45,076 nucleotides of DNA from a virus: positions 1-45,076 of the IMG/VR virus record IMGVR_UViG_3300017605_000599. One strand, 5' to 3'. The notes below the pieces were generated by a model. The model saw only the letters and a program-made list of their open reading frames with translations, had not been told where the DNA came from and searched no databases. The position numbers and the translations under genes were made by a program. Positions within the stretch are counted from its first letter, which is position 1; each line of letters begins with the position of its first letter. Shown one piece after another: positions 1 through 6,885 of the stretch.

Positions 1-71
1 AGATGTGCTCTAGCGCGTTCGCCTGCTGGCAGACGTGGTGGAGGACCTGGCGAACGCGCTGGAGCACATCT
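1..71. repeat. Inverted repeat at the window edge, probable fold-back artefact
   Basis: Bases 1-23 are the reverse complement of 49-71 with one mismatch, leaving a 25-base loop. The related gene at the right end of the window continues smoothly upstream of the equivalent of position 20, whereas here the first 19 or so bases bring an in-frame stop (11-13) into the reading frame. I infer a chimeric snap-back end of the assembly rather than a biological hairpin. True phage sequence probably begins near position 20. Confidence 0.65.
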
Positions 72-157
72 CGATTGAACTAGACGGCAACTACTGTCGC
101 GACACTGCCCGCGCTGCTCTCGCGAGCGCCGCCGCGCGGCTGGGAGGGGTGAAGTGA
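14..157 (+). CDS. C-terminal fragment of a small early phage protein, paralogue of the gene at 44747
   Basis: The 5' end is missing. The frame ends at the TGA of 155-157 and, from about residue 3, reads RLLADVVEDLANALE, then a variable middle, then ARAALASAAARLG. The gene at 44747 has nearly the same two blocks (LLADVVEELANALE and ARAALASAAARLG) around a different, cysteine-containing middle, so these are two members of a small family, probably helical. The stop overlaps the GTG of the next gene. Function unknown. The first residues are unreliable because the window edge looks like a fold-back. Confidence 0.6.
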   Translation, partial: RVRLLADVVEDLANALEHISIELDGNYCRDTARAALASAAARLGGVK

Positions 158-678
158 GCCGCTTCCCGGTGATCCTGCGTACGGCGTGCGGATGCGAGTC
201 GCGGCCGCAAGTCGTTGACGCGCTGACATGGCGCGTTCCGCTGCTGAGCCGCGAATCCTTCGTGTCGTCGCCGTCCATCGACCCAACGCTGATGGAGCCG
301 ATTCGCGTCCGCGATTTCCAGTGGCGGGGCAAGCGAGAAATCACCAGCGGAGGCACCCAACTTCATGTGCTTGAGGAAGTCGGCTGCTCGCTGGCGCTCA
401 AGCCCGAAGCACCGAGGCCGCTTTCGACCGGGGAGTGGGCCGACGCGGTGGCTCGCGTCTCGGACTTTTGCCGCGGTCCCGAGTGGTACCAGAACGAAAT
501 CGAGTTCATGCGGAGACACGACGGGGCGACGATGGTGCAGCACAAGAGCGGAGCGCTGATCGGCGCATTCTATCCCGCCCCGTCGTGGGACAACGCCCAC
601 GACTTCGCGCAGCTACTTGCCGCGCTCCGCGCCGTGATCGAGCGCGACCCCGGCGACGACGAGGCGACCAGCGGATGA
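154..678 (+). CDS. Hypothetical early phage protein, 174 aa
   Basis: GTG start with GGGAGG seven to eight bases upstream and a GTGA overlap with the preceding stop, which fixes the start. The N-terminal segment VILRTACGCESR resembles a short beta-strand and cysteine motif I have seen at the start of many small phage proteins of unknown role; the rest gives no recognisable domain. It is soluble, with no signal peptide or membrane segment. Its stop overlaps the ATG of the RusA-like gene, so it belongs to the same operon and may act in DNA metabolism. That last point rests only on position. Confidence 0.65.
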   Translation: MSRFPVILRTACGCESRPQVVDALTWRVPLLSRESFVSSPSIDPTLMEPIRVRDFQWRGKREITSGGTQLHVLEEVGCSLALKPEAPRPLSTGEWADAVARVSDFCRGPEWYQNEIEFMRRHDGATMVQHKSGALIGAFYPAPSWDNAHDFAQLLAALRAVIERDPGDDEATSG

Positions 679-1019
679 GCCTGCGCCTCGAGATCGCGGC
701 GCTCCCGCCCAGCCAGAACGTGCTGCGACGCGGGCACTGGTCAGTGCGCTCCTCGAGCGCGAAGGAGTGGCGCGGCCTCGTAGCGGCGCACGCCCGCACC
801 TGGCGCGTCGAGTTGCTATCCGCTCGGGTCATCATCACCTACTACGGGCGGAAGGACGCCGACAACGCCAACAGCAAGCCGATCCTCGACGGTCTCGTAG
901 ATGCTCACGTTCTGCACGACGACCGATACCCCTGGCTGGTCGAGCTGGTGCTGAGACAGCGCCCGGCGAAGAAACTCGAGCAGCGCACCGTGGTCGAGGT
1001 CGAGGCGGTCGAGCCGTGA
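675..1019 (+). CDS. rusA: RusA-family Holliday junction resolvase
   Basis: A 114-residue protein of RusA length (about 120). It shows the family signature: a beta-strand region, then D61-x-D63-N64 in GRKDADNANSKPILDGLVD, followed by HDDRY with D82/D83. These acidic residues match the metal-binding aspartates of RusA, which cuts four-way DNA junctions as a dimer. The N-terminal segment PPSQNVLRRGHW fits the usual loop before the first strand. ATG start overlapping the previous stop. In a phage it would resolve recombination or replication intermediates before packaging, which suits the RecT-like gene and exonuclease at the other end of the window. Confidence 0.85.
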   Translation: MSLRLEIAALPPSQNVLRRGHWSVRSSSAKEWRGLVAAHARTWRVELLSARVIITYYGRKDADNANSKPILDGLVDAHVLHDDRYPWLVELVLRQRPAKKLEQRTVVEVEAVEP

Positions 1020-1348
1020 GGTGCCCGGAATGCTTGGGTCCTGGTGGTCCGAAGCGTTGCGAGTCGTGCCGGCGCTGGTTCACCGATCCACGCGAGCGCA
1101 GGCGCCGCGCCGCCATGCCGCTCGGCCCTGAGAAGCCACCGCCACCGCCCGCGCTGGTCAGGCTCGACGTCGACCGCTCGCCGCTGTCGCGCTCGACTCG
1201 CCACCACCGCGCCCGACGCGCCGCCGGCATCTGCCGGTGCTGCCCGCGGCCAGTCTCCTATGAGAATCTGACCTACTGCCTCATTCACCGCCTGGCTGCC
1301 GCCGACTGGTCGCGGCGGTCGCGTCTGCTCGCCAGGAGTCGCCGATGA
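1016..1348 (+). CDS. Small arginine-rich zinc-binding protein, 110 aa
   Basis: GTG start embedded in the stop of the RusA-like gene. The N-terminus has two cysteine pairs (RCPECLGPGG, then CESCRRWF), a zinc-ribbon or treble-clef arrangement, and a second cluster ICRCCPRP followed by C and H lies near residues 82-100. The middle is rich in arginine and proline. Together this suggests a nucleic-acid-binding protein, similar in style to small phage zinc-finger proteins. No named family is recognised. It ends four bases inside the following regulator gene. Confidence 0.65.
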   Translation: MRCPECLGPGGPKRCESCRRWFTDPRERRRRAAMPLGPEKPPPPPALVRLDVDRSPLSRSTRHHRARRAAGICRCCPRPVSYENLTYCLIHRLAAADWSRRSRLLARSRR

Positions 1349-1665
1349 CGAAGCGCGTTGCACAAACGTCGATGTTCGCATACTTCGAGGCGCTACCAAG
1401 CCTGCCGGAGCGCGAGCAGCTCGTCCTCGAGATTCTGCGCGAGCGCGGCCCCATGACCTGCACCGAGCTGGCCGCCGCGTCGGGGGTCATCCTGGACAAC
1501 GTGCGCCCAACCGTCACGCACCTCAAGGACCGCAACCTCGTGGGCAAGACGAAGGACCGCCGCCCGACGCGCTACGGCAAGCCGAGCATCGTCTGGCAGG
1601 CAACGGACGGGGCGGCCCGCGCGTGCGAGCCGCCCCCTACCGCATCCCGTTCTGGCAGCGCCTAG
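1345..1665 (+). CDS. Winged helix-turn-helix DNA-binding protein
   Basis: 106 residues, ATG start with a good CAGGAG site six to seven bases upstream. The central part reads as a MarR-like winged helix: helix VLEILRERGPM, then TCTELAAASGV with the recognition helix VRPTVTHLKDRNLV, and a wing ending in RPTRYGKPSIVWQAT. Short phage proteins with this layout are common and usually treated as transcriptional regulators. It is the last rightward gene of the left block and its stop codon overlaps the stop of the opposing lipoprotein gene by four bases, so it may tie early transcription to the convergent leftward operon. Confidence 0.75.
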   Translation: MTKRVAQTSMFAYFEALPSLPEREQLVLEILRERGPMTCTELAAASGVILDNVRPTVTHLKDRNLVGKTKDRRPTRYGKPSIVWQATDGAARACEPPPTASRSGSA

Positions 1666-2189
1666 CGGACTGCGACCTCGCCCGACACCGGAACCGAGTA
1701 AAGGACGCTGAACGCACCTCGCGTGCCGTCCGGGTTGACCGCGAACGCCCACAGGCTCACGCGCTGCGGTACGCCGGCGACCACCAGCGGCGCCGCAACC
1801 TCCAAGCGCCGCCCGTGCTGCTCGACCCGCACGGATCCGACAACCCGCGCGAGCTGGTAGTCCCATACGAACATGGCAGCGTCGGGGGCCAGCGCCAGCT
1901 CGGGGAGCCACCCGATTGCCCACGAGCCTGCATCCGTCCACACGATGCCGTCGAACGTCCAAGAGCGGTTCAGATCGCGTTCGGCCCGATCCACCTGGGC
2001 GACGATGCGGAGCGTGTCGCCGTCCACGTATGCTGCAGCGTGGGAGAGCGTGGGCGGGCCGCTGGCCGGCTTGGCGCGCGTCACGCGCACGTCATCGAGC
2101 GCGGGAGCCTGGGCGGTCACATCGGGCGCGGTGGCGGTCTTGCAGCCTGACAGGGCGAGCGCGAGCAGCAACAGCGGTGCGGTTCTCAT
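1662..2189 (-). CDS. Predicted secreted lipoprotein, 175 aa
   Basis: Starts at an ATG preceded by AGGAGGG. The first 16 residues, MRTAPLLLLALALSGC, are a lipoprotein signal with lipobox LSGC, so the mature protein should be lipidated at Cys16 and membrane-anchored. The remainder is beta-rich, with segments such as AAYVDGDTLRIVAQVDRAERD and SVRVEQHGRRLEVAAPLVVAG that look like one or two Ig/fibronectin-like sandwich domains. It is the last gene of the leftward operon, overlapping the previous gene by four bases. A surface lipoprotein from an early phage operon could act in superinfection exclusion; this is inference from location only. Confidence 0.75.
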   Translation of the reverse strand: MRTAPLLLLALALSGCKTATAPDVTAQAPALDDVRVTRAKPASGPPTLSHAAAYVDGDTLRIVAQVDRAERDLNRSWTFDGIVWTDAGSWAIGWLPELALAPDAAMFVWDYQLARVVGSVRVEQHGRRLEVAAPLVVAGVPQRVSLWAFAVNPDGTRGAFSVLYSVPVSGEVAVR

Positions 2190-2422
2190 CGGTCGTTTCC
2201 CTCCTGTGGGGTGGGGGATGGACGCGCCAGCCGATACCACCACGGCCACCATGACCGGGGTGAGTCTGCCAGCGAACGGAACGCGGCGCGCACGAGCCAC
2301 CAGAACACCAGCGGCCGGCGGGTCGCGACCTGCCACGAGCGGGGAATCCAAATCACGATCTCGCGCCCGTCGCGGTCGAATGGATCGCGGCACATGATGA
2401 CGGGCTTCGCCTCGCGGCTCAT
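2186..2422 (-). CDS. Hypothetical protein with a tryptophan-rich hydrophobic segment, 78 aa
   Basis: ATG start overlaps the stop of the upstream gene (ATGA) and the stop overlaps the lipoprotein start, so it fits the tight spacing of the operon. The middle (IVIWIPRSWQ, then RPLVFWWLVRAAF, then SWWPWWYRLA) is hydrophobic and aromatic between arginines and might associate with a membrane. It may therefore work with the lipoprotein encoded next to it. No family is recognised. Confidence 0.55.
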   Translation of the reverse strand: MSREAKPVIMCRDPFDRDGREIVIWIPRSWQVATRRPLVFWWLVRAAFRSLADSPRSWWPWWYRLARPSPTPQEGNDR

Positions 2423-2814
2423 GGCTGCGGCTCCGCACGAGCGGCGGCCTCGGGCTCATACGTCGCGGCAAGGGCCTTGGGATCGAACCAGCGATCTTTG
2501 AGCGCGTGACCGATGCGCAGCGCGCGCCCGCCACATCCCCCCTCGGTTTCGACGCGCACGATGGTGCCGGGCAGATCCTCCCATCGCTTGACTTGGAGGG
2601 TTTCCAGCAGGAGCCGGATATATTCCGCGCCGAACGCGGTTCCGCGACGGCCCACAAACTTTCCGGCTTCGTCCTTCTCCGGCTCGTCCATCGCATATCC
2701 ACCGAACCCGATGCCCCACCCATCGCCCGAAAGCATGAGCATACAAGTCAGGATTCCGTGGTCCTCGACGCCTAGGGTGGTGCTGTCGATCTTGGCATTT
2801 TCAATGCGGCTCAT
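2419..2814 (-). CDS. Conserved phage protein of unknown function, 131 aa
   Basis: Central segments LMLSGDGWGIGFGGYAMDE, LETLQVKRWEDLPGTIVRVE and RALRIGHALKDRWFDP form a pattern I recognise from many unrelated phages and prophages, where it is annotated only as hypothetical. The order is a beta strand, a glycine-rich turn, a helix, then the W-E-D-L-P-G motif and a C-terminal strand ending in K-D-R-W-F. No catalytic role is known. Starts and stops overlap the neighbours by four bases. Confidence 0.75.
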   Translation of the reverse strand: MSRIENAKIDSTTLGVEDHGILTCMLMLSGDGWGIGFGGYAMDEPEKDEAGKFVGRRGTAFGAEYIRLLLETLQVKRWEDLPGTIVRVETEGGCGGRALRIGHALKDRWFDPKALAATYEPEAAARAEPQP

Positions 2815-3152
2815 TTGGGGTCCTCCACACGAGCAAGCACGGAACGGGCGCGGGCGAGCGTCCTCGCGCGCTGATTCTGATCGTTCATCGGCATTGCGTT
2901 GCCATGGTGCAACATGACGTTTTCGAACGCAGCCGCCAGATCGTCCAGGGCTTCCACTAGGTCATCGTGCAGGTTGACGGCGCGGACGATCATCGGGACC
3001 GCATCGTATTCGGGCCACTTCCTCCCATGTTCGTCGTTGTCGCAGTCGGCGACGATATGCCCGGCCGCGTCGAAGATGAGCCCGTCATCGGCTCGCCACG
3101 GCAGGAACGGCGGGCGCGGGGTCGGTTCTTTGTCACGGCTTCGCTGGGTCAC
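2811..3152 (-). CDS. Conserved small phage protein, 113 aa
   Basis: The part MIVRAVNLHDDLVEALDDLA is a short helix often found in small phage proteins of unknown function that contain a 'vNlHddLveaL' motif. Upstream of it, LIFDAAGHIVADCDNDEH looks like two beta strands and a turn. The arginine-rich C-terminal helix (RARTLARARSVLARVE) may bind nucleic acid or a partner. ATG start with a four-base overlap on the preceding gene. Confidence 0.65.
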   Translation of the reverse strand: MTQRSRDKEPTPRPPFLPWRADDGLIFDAAGHIVADCDNDEHGRKWPEYDAVPMIVRAVNLHDDLVEALDDLAAAFENVMLHHGNAMPMNDQNQRARTLARARSVLARVEDPK

Positions 3153-3349
3153 GCGGCACCGCCTTCCGCACTCGCAAGCTGGACGGACAGCGGCTCGCCT
3201 TCACCGCTGCACGCGTCCGAGAAACAGTCGCCGCAGACAAAGGTGCCGGCCGGGGAATCGAGATCGGCGAGCACGCGGCCGTGCATCTTGCGGCAAAGCG
3301 AGCACTGGATTTTCTGCCCCGGTCGCATGTCAACGTCGTGCAGGGTCAC
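3149..3349 (-). CDS. Zinc-ribbon protein, 66 aa
   Basis: I place the start at the GTG whose bases overlap the stop of the upstream gene (GTGA), as elsewhere in this operon. Two CxxC knuckles are visible (CSLC near residue 16 and CGDC near residue 39) about 20 residues apart, the spacing of a zinc ribbon. A histidine and basic residues lie between them. It is likely to bind nucleic acid or a protein. No specific family is recognised. Confidence 0.6.
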   Translation of the reverse strand: MTLHDVDMRPGQKIQCSLCRKMHGRVLADLDSPAGTFVCGDCFSDACSGEGEPLSVQLASAEGGAA

Positions 3350-3702
3350 GGGCGGGCCTCGCTTTCGGTGGTGTGCCGCTCTTGCGCTTCCAGTCCCGAC
3401 AGGCTCACGAGCATGGCAACGAACGTCTCCCACGCGCACACCGCCGCGCGCTTGGTGGGAAAGATTGGCCCACCGCGATAGCAGGTGGAGTCAATCACCC
3501 ACCCGCGGCCGCGCTTGGCGATGGGATAGCCTGCACACCCCCACATGTGCGAACGGTTCAGGGTCGTGCGCTCGTCGTCCGTGAGCCTCTGCCCCCGCTC
3601 CCAACGAGCGAGGGCGAGGGCGTTTCCGGTAGCGTCCTGGGCTTGCCAGCGTTCGCGCGAGGTTTCCCACCCCTCGCCGGTCAGTCCTCCGTGCGCGTTC
3701 AC
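3346..3702 (-). CDS. Hypothetical protein, 118 aa
   Basis: GTG start chosen because it overlaps the upstream stop (GTGA), while upstream in-frame sequence is arginine-rich and does not look coding. Residues about 65-85 (CAGYPIAKRGRGWVIDSTCYRG) resemble a short antiparallel beta sheet, followed by a helix KRAAVCAWETFVAML. The N-terminal half has RERWQAQDATGN and a helical stretch. No family is recognised; it belongs to the leftward early operon. Confidence 0.6.
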   Translation of the reverse strand: MNAHGGLTGEGWETSRERWQAQDATGNALALARWERGQRLTDDERTTLNRSHMWGCAGYPIAKRGRGWVIDSTCYRGGPIFPTKRAAVCAWETFVAMLVSLSGLEAQERHTTESEARP

Positions 3703-4136
3703 GTGCGTGCCCCCTCGATCGTCCGCACTCCCTGCTCGATCGCCCACGGTGCCGCATCGTATCCCGGGAGCGTGCGCACGGCGGATTCGCGGATGCGGGT
3801 GAGCAGCTTCCCCGCGCGCGTCCCGCGGTAGTCGCCCGTCTCGCATGACTGGTAGGCGAGGCAGTCGGCCGCTTTGATCGCCTGGACGTGCGTCAGCTCG
3901 GGCGCACGGTTGATCTCGTCGTTCGTGTAGGTCTCGGGCTCCTGCGCATCGTGGTCGGGATATCGGTGGTTCACGCTCCGAGCGTTCTGGTGGCTTAGGC
4001 ACTGCGCCATCGTCGTGCGGTAGTCGTTCTCGGGGCTGAACCTGTCAAAGTCCGATTCGTAGTTGTCGCGGCGTCCCGTGGTGTAGAACTTCACGAGCGC
4101 CGCGATATGTGTCTTGCTGACGGCAAACGCGCTCAT
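3699..4136 (-). CDS. Conserved phage protein of unknown function, 145 aa
   Basis: Starts MSAFAVSKTHIAALVKF, a beginning typical of a widespread phage family. The later block AIKAADCLAYQSCETGDYRG, followed by a helix and LPGYDAAPW, matches the same family, in which the YQSCE element and the terminal PGY-x-x-A-x-W are the conserved parts. Function is not known. An upstream in-frame ATG would add nine residues but lies inside the neighbouring gene; the chosen start overlaps that gene's stop by four bases. Confidence 0.75.
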   Translation of the reverse strand: MSAFAVSKTHIAALVKFYTTGRRDNYESDFDRFSPENDYRTTMAQCLSHQNARSVNHRYPDHDAQEPETYTNDEINRAPELTHVQAIKAADCLAYQSCETGDYRGTRAGKLLTRIRESAVRTLPGYDAAPWAIEQGVRTIEGART

Positions 4137-4354
4137 ACCCTCACCCCTTCCGACCGCGCCCACAGGTACAGGCCCTCGTCGTTAAGAACCCACTGGCGGC
4201 GTTCTTCGTCGCCGAGCTTCGGAGCCTCGTGGTAGTGGTCCGTTCCTGACAGGTGGCAGTCGCACGAAGCCGTGCGCGGCACGTGCCCGAGCGCCCGCCC
4301 GATGGCGGCGTCAAGCTCTGCGCGGTTCTCGCGGATGAAATCTCGCAGGGTCAT
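4133..4354 (-). CDS. Conserved small phage protein, 73 aa
   Basis: Reads MTLRDFIRENRAELDAAI at the start and GDEERRQWVLNDEGLYLWAR near the end, both characteristic of a small protein found in many phages and prophages with no known function. A cysteine/histidine stretch (SCDCHLSGTDHYH) sits in the middle and could bind a metal. ATG overlaps the upstream stop by four bases. Confidence 0.8.
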   Translation of the reverse strand: MTLRDFIRENRAELDAAIGRALGHVPRTASCDCHLSGTDHYHEAPKLGDEERRQWVLNDEGLYLWARSEGVRV

Positions 4355-4731
4355 CGGATCACCCCCGCGTGCGACAGCCGCACCAGCACGCCCGCCCACA
4401 GCAGCGGGAGCACGTGCCACGCCATGAACGCCACCCAGACCGCCAGGATGCCCGGCAGCAGGCCGACCGCGACGCGGCCGGCCTGCATGCGCTCCGTTGC
4501 CTCGTCCCATGCGTCGGTGCCGCGGATCGCGAGGCGCGCCGCCGCAGCTTTGCGGCGGTCCTCGGTGATGCCGGCTTCCTCGCCGCAGTAGCGTCCGCAG
4601 TTGCCGCAATAGAAATCGTCGCCCCCGTCGGTCACGTAGACGTTGCGGTATGGCTCGTCAGTGCTGATGTTGGCGCGGACCCACGCTTCAACGTGAATGT
4701 CCCGAGATCCGCAACGCGCGCAATAGATCAT
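4351..4731 (-). CDS. Membrane-anchored zinc-ribbon protein, 126 aa
   Basis: The ATG start overlaps the neighbour's stop. The N-terminus has CARCGS at residues 4-9, followed about 40 residues later by CGNCG, a zinc-ribbon arrangement. After a charged helix, residues 85-118 (VGLLPGILAVWVAFMAW, then HVLPLLWAGVLVRL) form one or two membrane segments. The layout suggests a cytoplasmic zinc domain tethered to the inner membrane. The role is unknown; takeover of a host membrane protein is possible but speculative. Confidence 0.65.
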   Translation of the reverse strand: MIYCARCGSRDIHVEAWVRANISTDEPYRNVYVTDGGDDFYCGNCGRYCGEEAGITEDRRKAAAARLAIRGTDAWDEATERMQAGRVAVGLLPGILAVWVAFMAWHVLPLLWAGVLVRLSHAGVIR

Positions 4732-4859
4732 CGCGCACCCCCGGCGTTGGTGAGGGCATCGGGACCGAACGCGCGCAGCACGCGCGCAGCGGCACGGTAC
4801 AGGCGAGCTCGCGCGAAGCGTGCCCGCCGCGGGTCGGACTTCCGGTAGGTTCTGCTCAT
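4728..4859 (-). CDS. Very small basic protein, 43 aa
   Basis: The ATG is preceded by GGAG in the sequence GGAGACCTTCGAGATG, which also contains a motif found in two other leaders of this phage. The product is highly arginine-rich (RKSDPRRARFARARLYRAAARVLRAF) and likely forms one amphipathic helix that could bind RNA or DNA. It ends by overlapping the next start by four bases. It is short, so the call depends on the ribosome site and the operon layout. Confidence 0.5.
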   Translation of the reverse strand: MSRTYRKSDPRRARFARARLYRAAARVLRAFGPDALTNAGGAR

Positions 4860-4953
4860 CTCGAAGGTCTCCAATCGGCCCGGGCTCATCAGGCACGGGT
4901 TAGGGCCGTGTCGCCGTGCGACCGCGCGAGCCTCCGCGCGGCGGTTTCGCCCG
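4860..4953 (-). promoter_or_regulatory. Only sizeable intergenic gap of the leftward operon
   Basis: Ninety-four bases separate two genes in an operon whose other junctions overlap. In mRNA sense the gap ends with GGAGACCTTCGAG directly at the start codon of the 43-residue gene. I see no convincing promoter or terminator in it. It could hold an internal translation control site based on the GGAGACCTTCGA motif. Confidence 0.35.
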
Positions 4954-5172
4954 TCAAAAGAGCGGTAGCACCTCTTGCGGCAGCACCTCGTTGAGCCACG
5001 GAGCGCCGGGGCCGTTGCCCTCTTCGTCGCACCAGAACGACACGAGCACCGTTGACCCGTCCGGGCGCCGCACCTCAAGGAACGGCACGCGGCCCACGCC
5101 TGCGGTCTCCTCGGAGCCGTGGTCCACGATGGTGCCGCCGACCAGCGAGGCGAGAATCGGGGGCCGCCTCAC
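4954..5172 (-). CDS. Hypothetical protein, 72 aa
   Basis: I chose the GTG overlapping the upstream stop as GTGA; another GTG seven codons upstream would overlap the neighbour by 25 bases. The product has beta strands SLVGGTIVDHG, RVPFLEVRRPDG and STVLVSFWCDE, which suggests a small barrel or sandwich fold. No signal peptide or membrane segment is seen, and no family is recognised. Confidence 0.6.
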   Translation of the reverse strand: MRRPPILASLVGGTIVDHGSEETAGVGRVPFLEVRRPDGSTVLVSFWCDEEGNGPGAPWLNEVLPQEVLPLF

Positions 5173-5771
5173 AGTGCGCCATCCTTCGGCCACGACGACG
5201 ACAGGCTGCAGGCGTTCTTCCCCGCGACCGTGATAGCGCCTGCCTTGTTCAGCAGGCCGCGCGCGATTGCGTCAGCCTTTGCCGCCTCCCACCGCTCGCG
5301 CGTGATACCAACCGCGTCGCGCGCCTCGGTGAAACGGTAGTCGGATCGGCCGTTGTAACTCGCCTTGAATGACCGCGTGCTGTGCAGCACCGTCCGAACG
5401 TCAAGCGGTAACTCTCCTGGCGCGGGCAACAGCCGCGCGAGGGGCGCATCCTCGCGGCACTGGATCGAGACCCCATGATCCTCACCGCAGAAAATCGACC
5501 GGCAGACCGCAACGGCACCCTCGGGAAGCTCTCCCGCGTCCAAGCGCGGCCAGTCGCGCGACGCATCGAACGGAGACAGCGCGGCATGATCGGCGAGCCG
5601 CACAATCCGCCACTCGTCCCGCGTTCCCCCCGACCATCCGTGGGACATGGTCAGGGCGTTCGACACCACAACCTTGAGCTTGCGGCCGCGGTACGACGGG
5701 AACGCGGCCGCGATGATCCGGTCCGCTTCGGGCATCTCGCCCGGGCTGATATGCAGCACGGCGCGGCTCAC
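5169..5771 (-). CDS. Conserved hypothetical phage protein, 200 aa
   Basis: GTG start overlapping the preceding stop. The region IIAAAFPSYRGRKLKV, then SHGWSGGTRDEWRIVRL, resembles hypothetical phage proteins in which a 'SHGWSGGTRD' loop follows an AFPSY-x-G-R-K motif. The C-terminal 70 residues (SDYRFTEARDAVGITRERWEAA, then ADAIARGLLNKAGAIT) look like a winged-helix unit, so the protein may bind DNA through its C-terminus. The function of the N-terminal part is unknown. Confidence 0.65.
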   Translation of the reverse strand: MSRAVLHISPGEMPEADRIIAAAFPSYRGRKLKVVVSNALTMSHGWSGGTRDEWRIVRLADHAALSPFDASRDWPRLDAGELPEGAVAVCRSIFCGEDHGVSIQCREDAPLARLLPAPGELPLDVRTVLHSTRSFKASYNGRSDYRFTEARDAVGITRERWEAAKADAIARGLLNKAGAITVAGKNACSLSSSWPKDGAL

Positions 5772-6172
5772 CGGCCACCGCAGGCCGCGTCGCGCGGGCT
5801 GATTTCGTACCCTTCCAGTCCGTCCGGGCAGTCGCACGGGCTGTCGGGTGAGCCGCAACGCGCGCACGCCTCGCGCCCCTGCGCCCGCATCGCGAGCAGG
5901 TCCGCCCCATCGCCCGCACGAAGCGCCACGACCAGCGAGCCGCCCGGCGCCATGTAGGCATCCGAGAACGCATCCGCGCCCGCCTTGGTGAAGAACCGGC
6001 AGGCCGTGGGACTGAACCCGTCCCGCGCCGCGACCGCGTACCAGGGCCGCGCCTCGCGTGGTTCCGAGTCGAACAGGATAGCCACCGACGCCAGCGGCCC
6101 GAGCCGCGAGCCACTGCGCCGCAGGCCGGGAGCCCCGGCCGACATTACCGCCGCTGCATGGTCGCTACCCAT
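5768..6172 (-). CDS. Hypothetical protein with C-terminal cysteine cluster, 134 aa
   Basis: The first 90 residues have an alternating strand/helix pattern (VAILFDSEPREARPWYAV, then SLVVALRAG). The C-terminus has CARCGSPDSPCDCPDG, a compact four-cysteine cluster likely to bind zinc. The start overlaps the upstream gene by eight bases. No family is recognised. Confidence 0.6.
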   Translation of the reverse strand: MGSDHAAAVMSAGAPGLRRSGSRLGPLASVAILFDSEPREARPWYAVAARDGFSPTACRFFTKAGADAFSDAYMAPGGSLVVALRAGDGADLLAMRAQGREACARCGSPDSPCDCPDGLEGYEISPRDAACGGR

Positions 6173-6860
6173 AGATCACCTCGCCGAAAAGCGCGCATTG
6201 CAAGAAAACGTCGGCCGTCGTGGCGTCATCGTTGTCCGACAGGAACGCGGCCCATGCGTTCGGATAGTCGGCGGCCATGACTCGTAGGCCGCGCTCGCAC
6301 GCGAGCCGGTCGAGCACCCAGACCATCCGGCCGGAGTCGTCGTGCGCCTCATGCTCGACCACTTCGACCGAGCCACCGAGCGCGGGAACGTCCGATGCGT
6401 ACGCGCCAACGTCCGACCAAGGGCGGCCATCGTCCGAGATGCTGACGGCGGCTGCCCAGTAGTTCGAACCGCCTTCGAACGCGCCGCAGATCAGATCGGC
6501 GACGCGCTGCGCGGGAATCTCCTGGGAAACGGTGAACGGTGAGGCGGCCGACATTGCCGCTGCAGTGGGGTCGGCGGGCTGCTGCTGGTCCGTCATCGCG
6601 CGCCACCAATCGCCTTGTCGAGACTCGGCGAGAATGCGGCGGAGATAGCCGTCTGCCGTCAGTCGGGTTGGCTGGCTTCCCGCGAGCGCAACGAGAGCCA
6701 AGGCCGCGTCCGTACGAACAGACTTGAGCGCCGCGCGCGCCTTGTCCGCGCGGGAAAGCTCGTGCACGTAGAGGTGCGCGATCCGTTCGGGCGTGCATTC
6801 GTCCATCATGGCGCGCACGAGTTCGCCGTTGCACTCCTGGCAAACGACAGGGTTCGGCAT
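6165..6860 (-). CDS. First gene of leftward operon: conserved phage protein with N-terminal cysteine pair, 231 aa
   Basis: The N-terminus contains CQEC at residues 7-10, which may be half of a zinc site. The C-terminal 100 residues match a phage family I recognise: a helix ending in DLICGAFEGGSNYW, a variable beta region, then DNDDATTADVFLQCALFGEVIYG. In other phages the 'AFEGGSNYW ... ADVFLQ ... GEVIYG' block often forms a protein on its own, so this looks like a fusion with an N-terminal extension. Function unknown. The ATG has GAGG nine bases upstream and a leader of about 100 bases from the promoter. Confidence 0.7.
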   Translation of the reverse strand: MPNPVVCQECNGELVRAMMDECTPERIAHLYVHELSRADKARAALKSVRTDAALALVALAGSQPTRLTADGYLRRILAESRQGDWWRAMTDQQQPADPTAAAMSAASPFTVSQEIPAQRVADLICGAFEGGSNYWAAAVSISDDGRPWSDVGAYASDVPALGGSVEVVEHEAHDDSGRMVWVLDRLACERGLRVMAADYPNAWAAFLSDNDDATTADVFLQCALFGEVIYG

Positions 6861-6885
6861 TTTGCAAAGCCTCGTCAGGGGAGGG

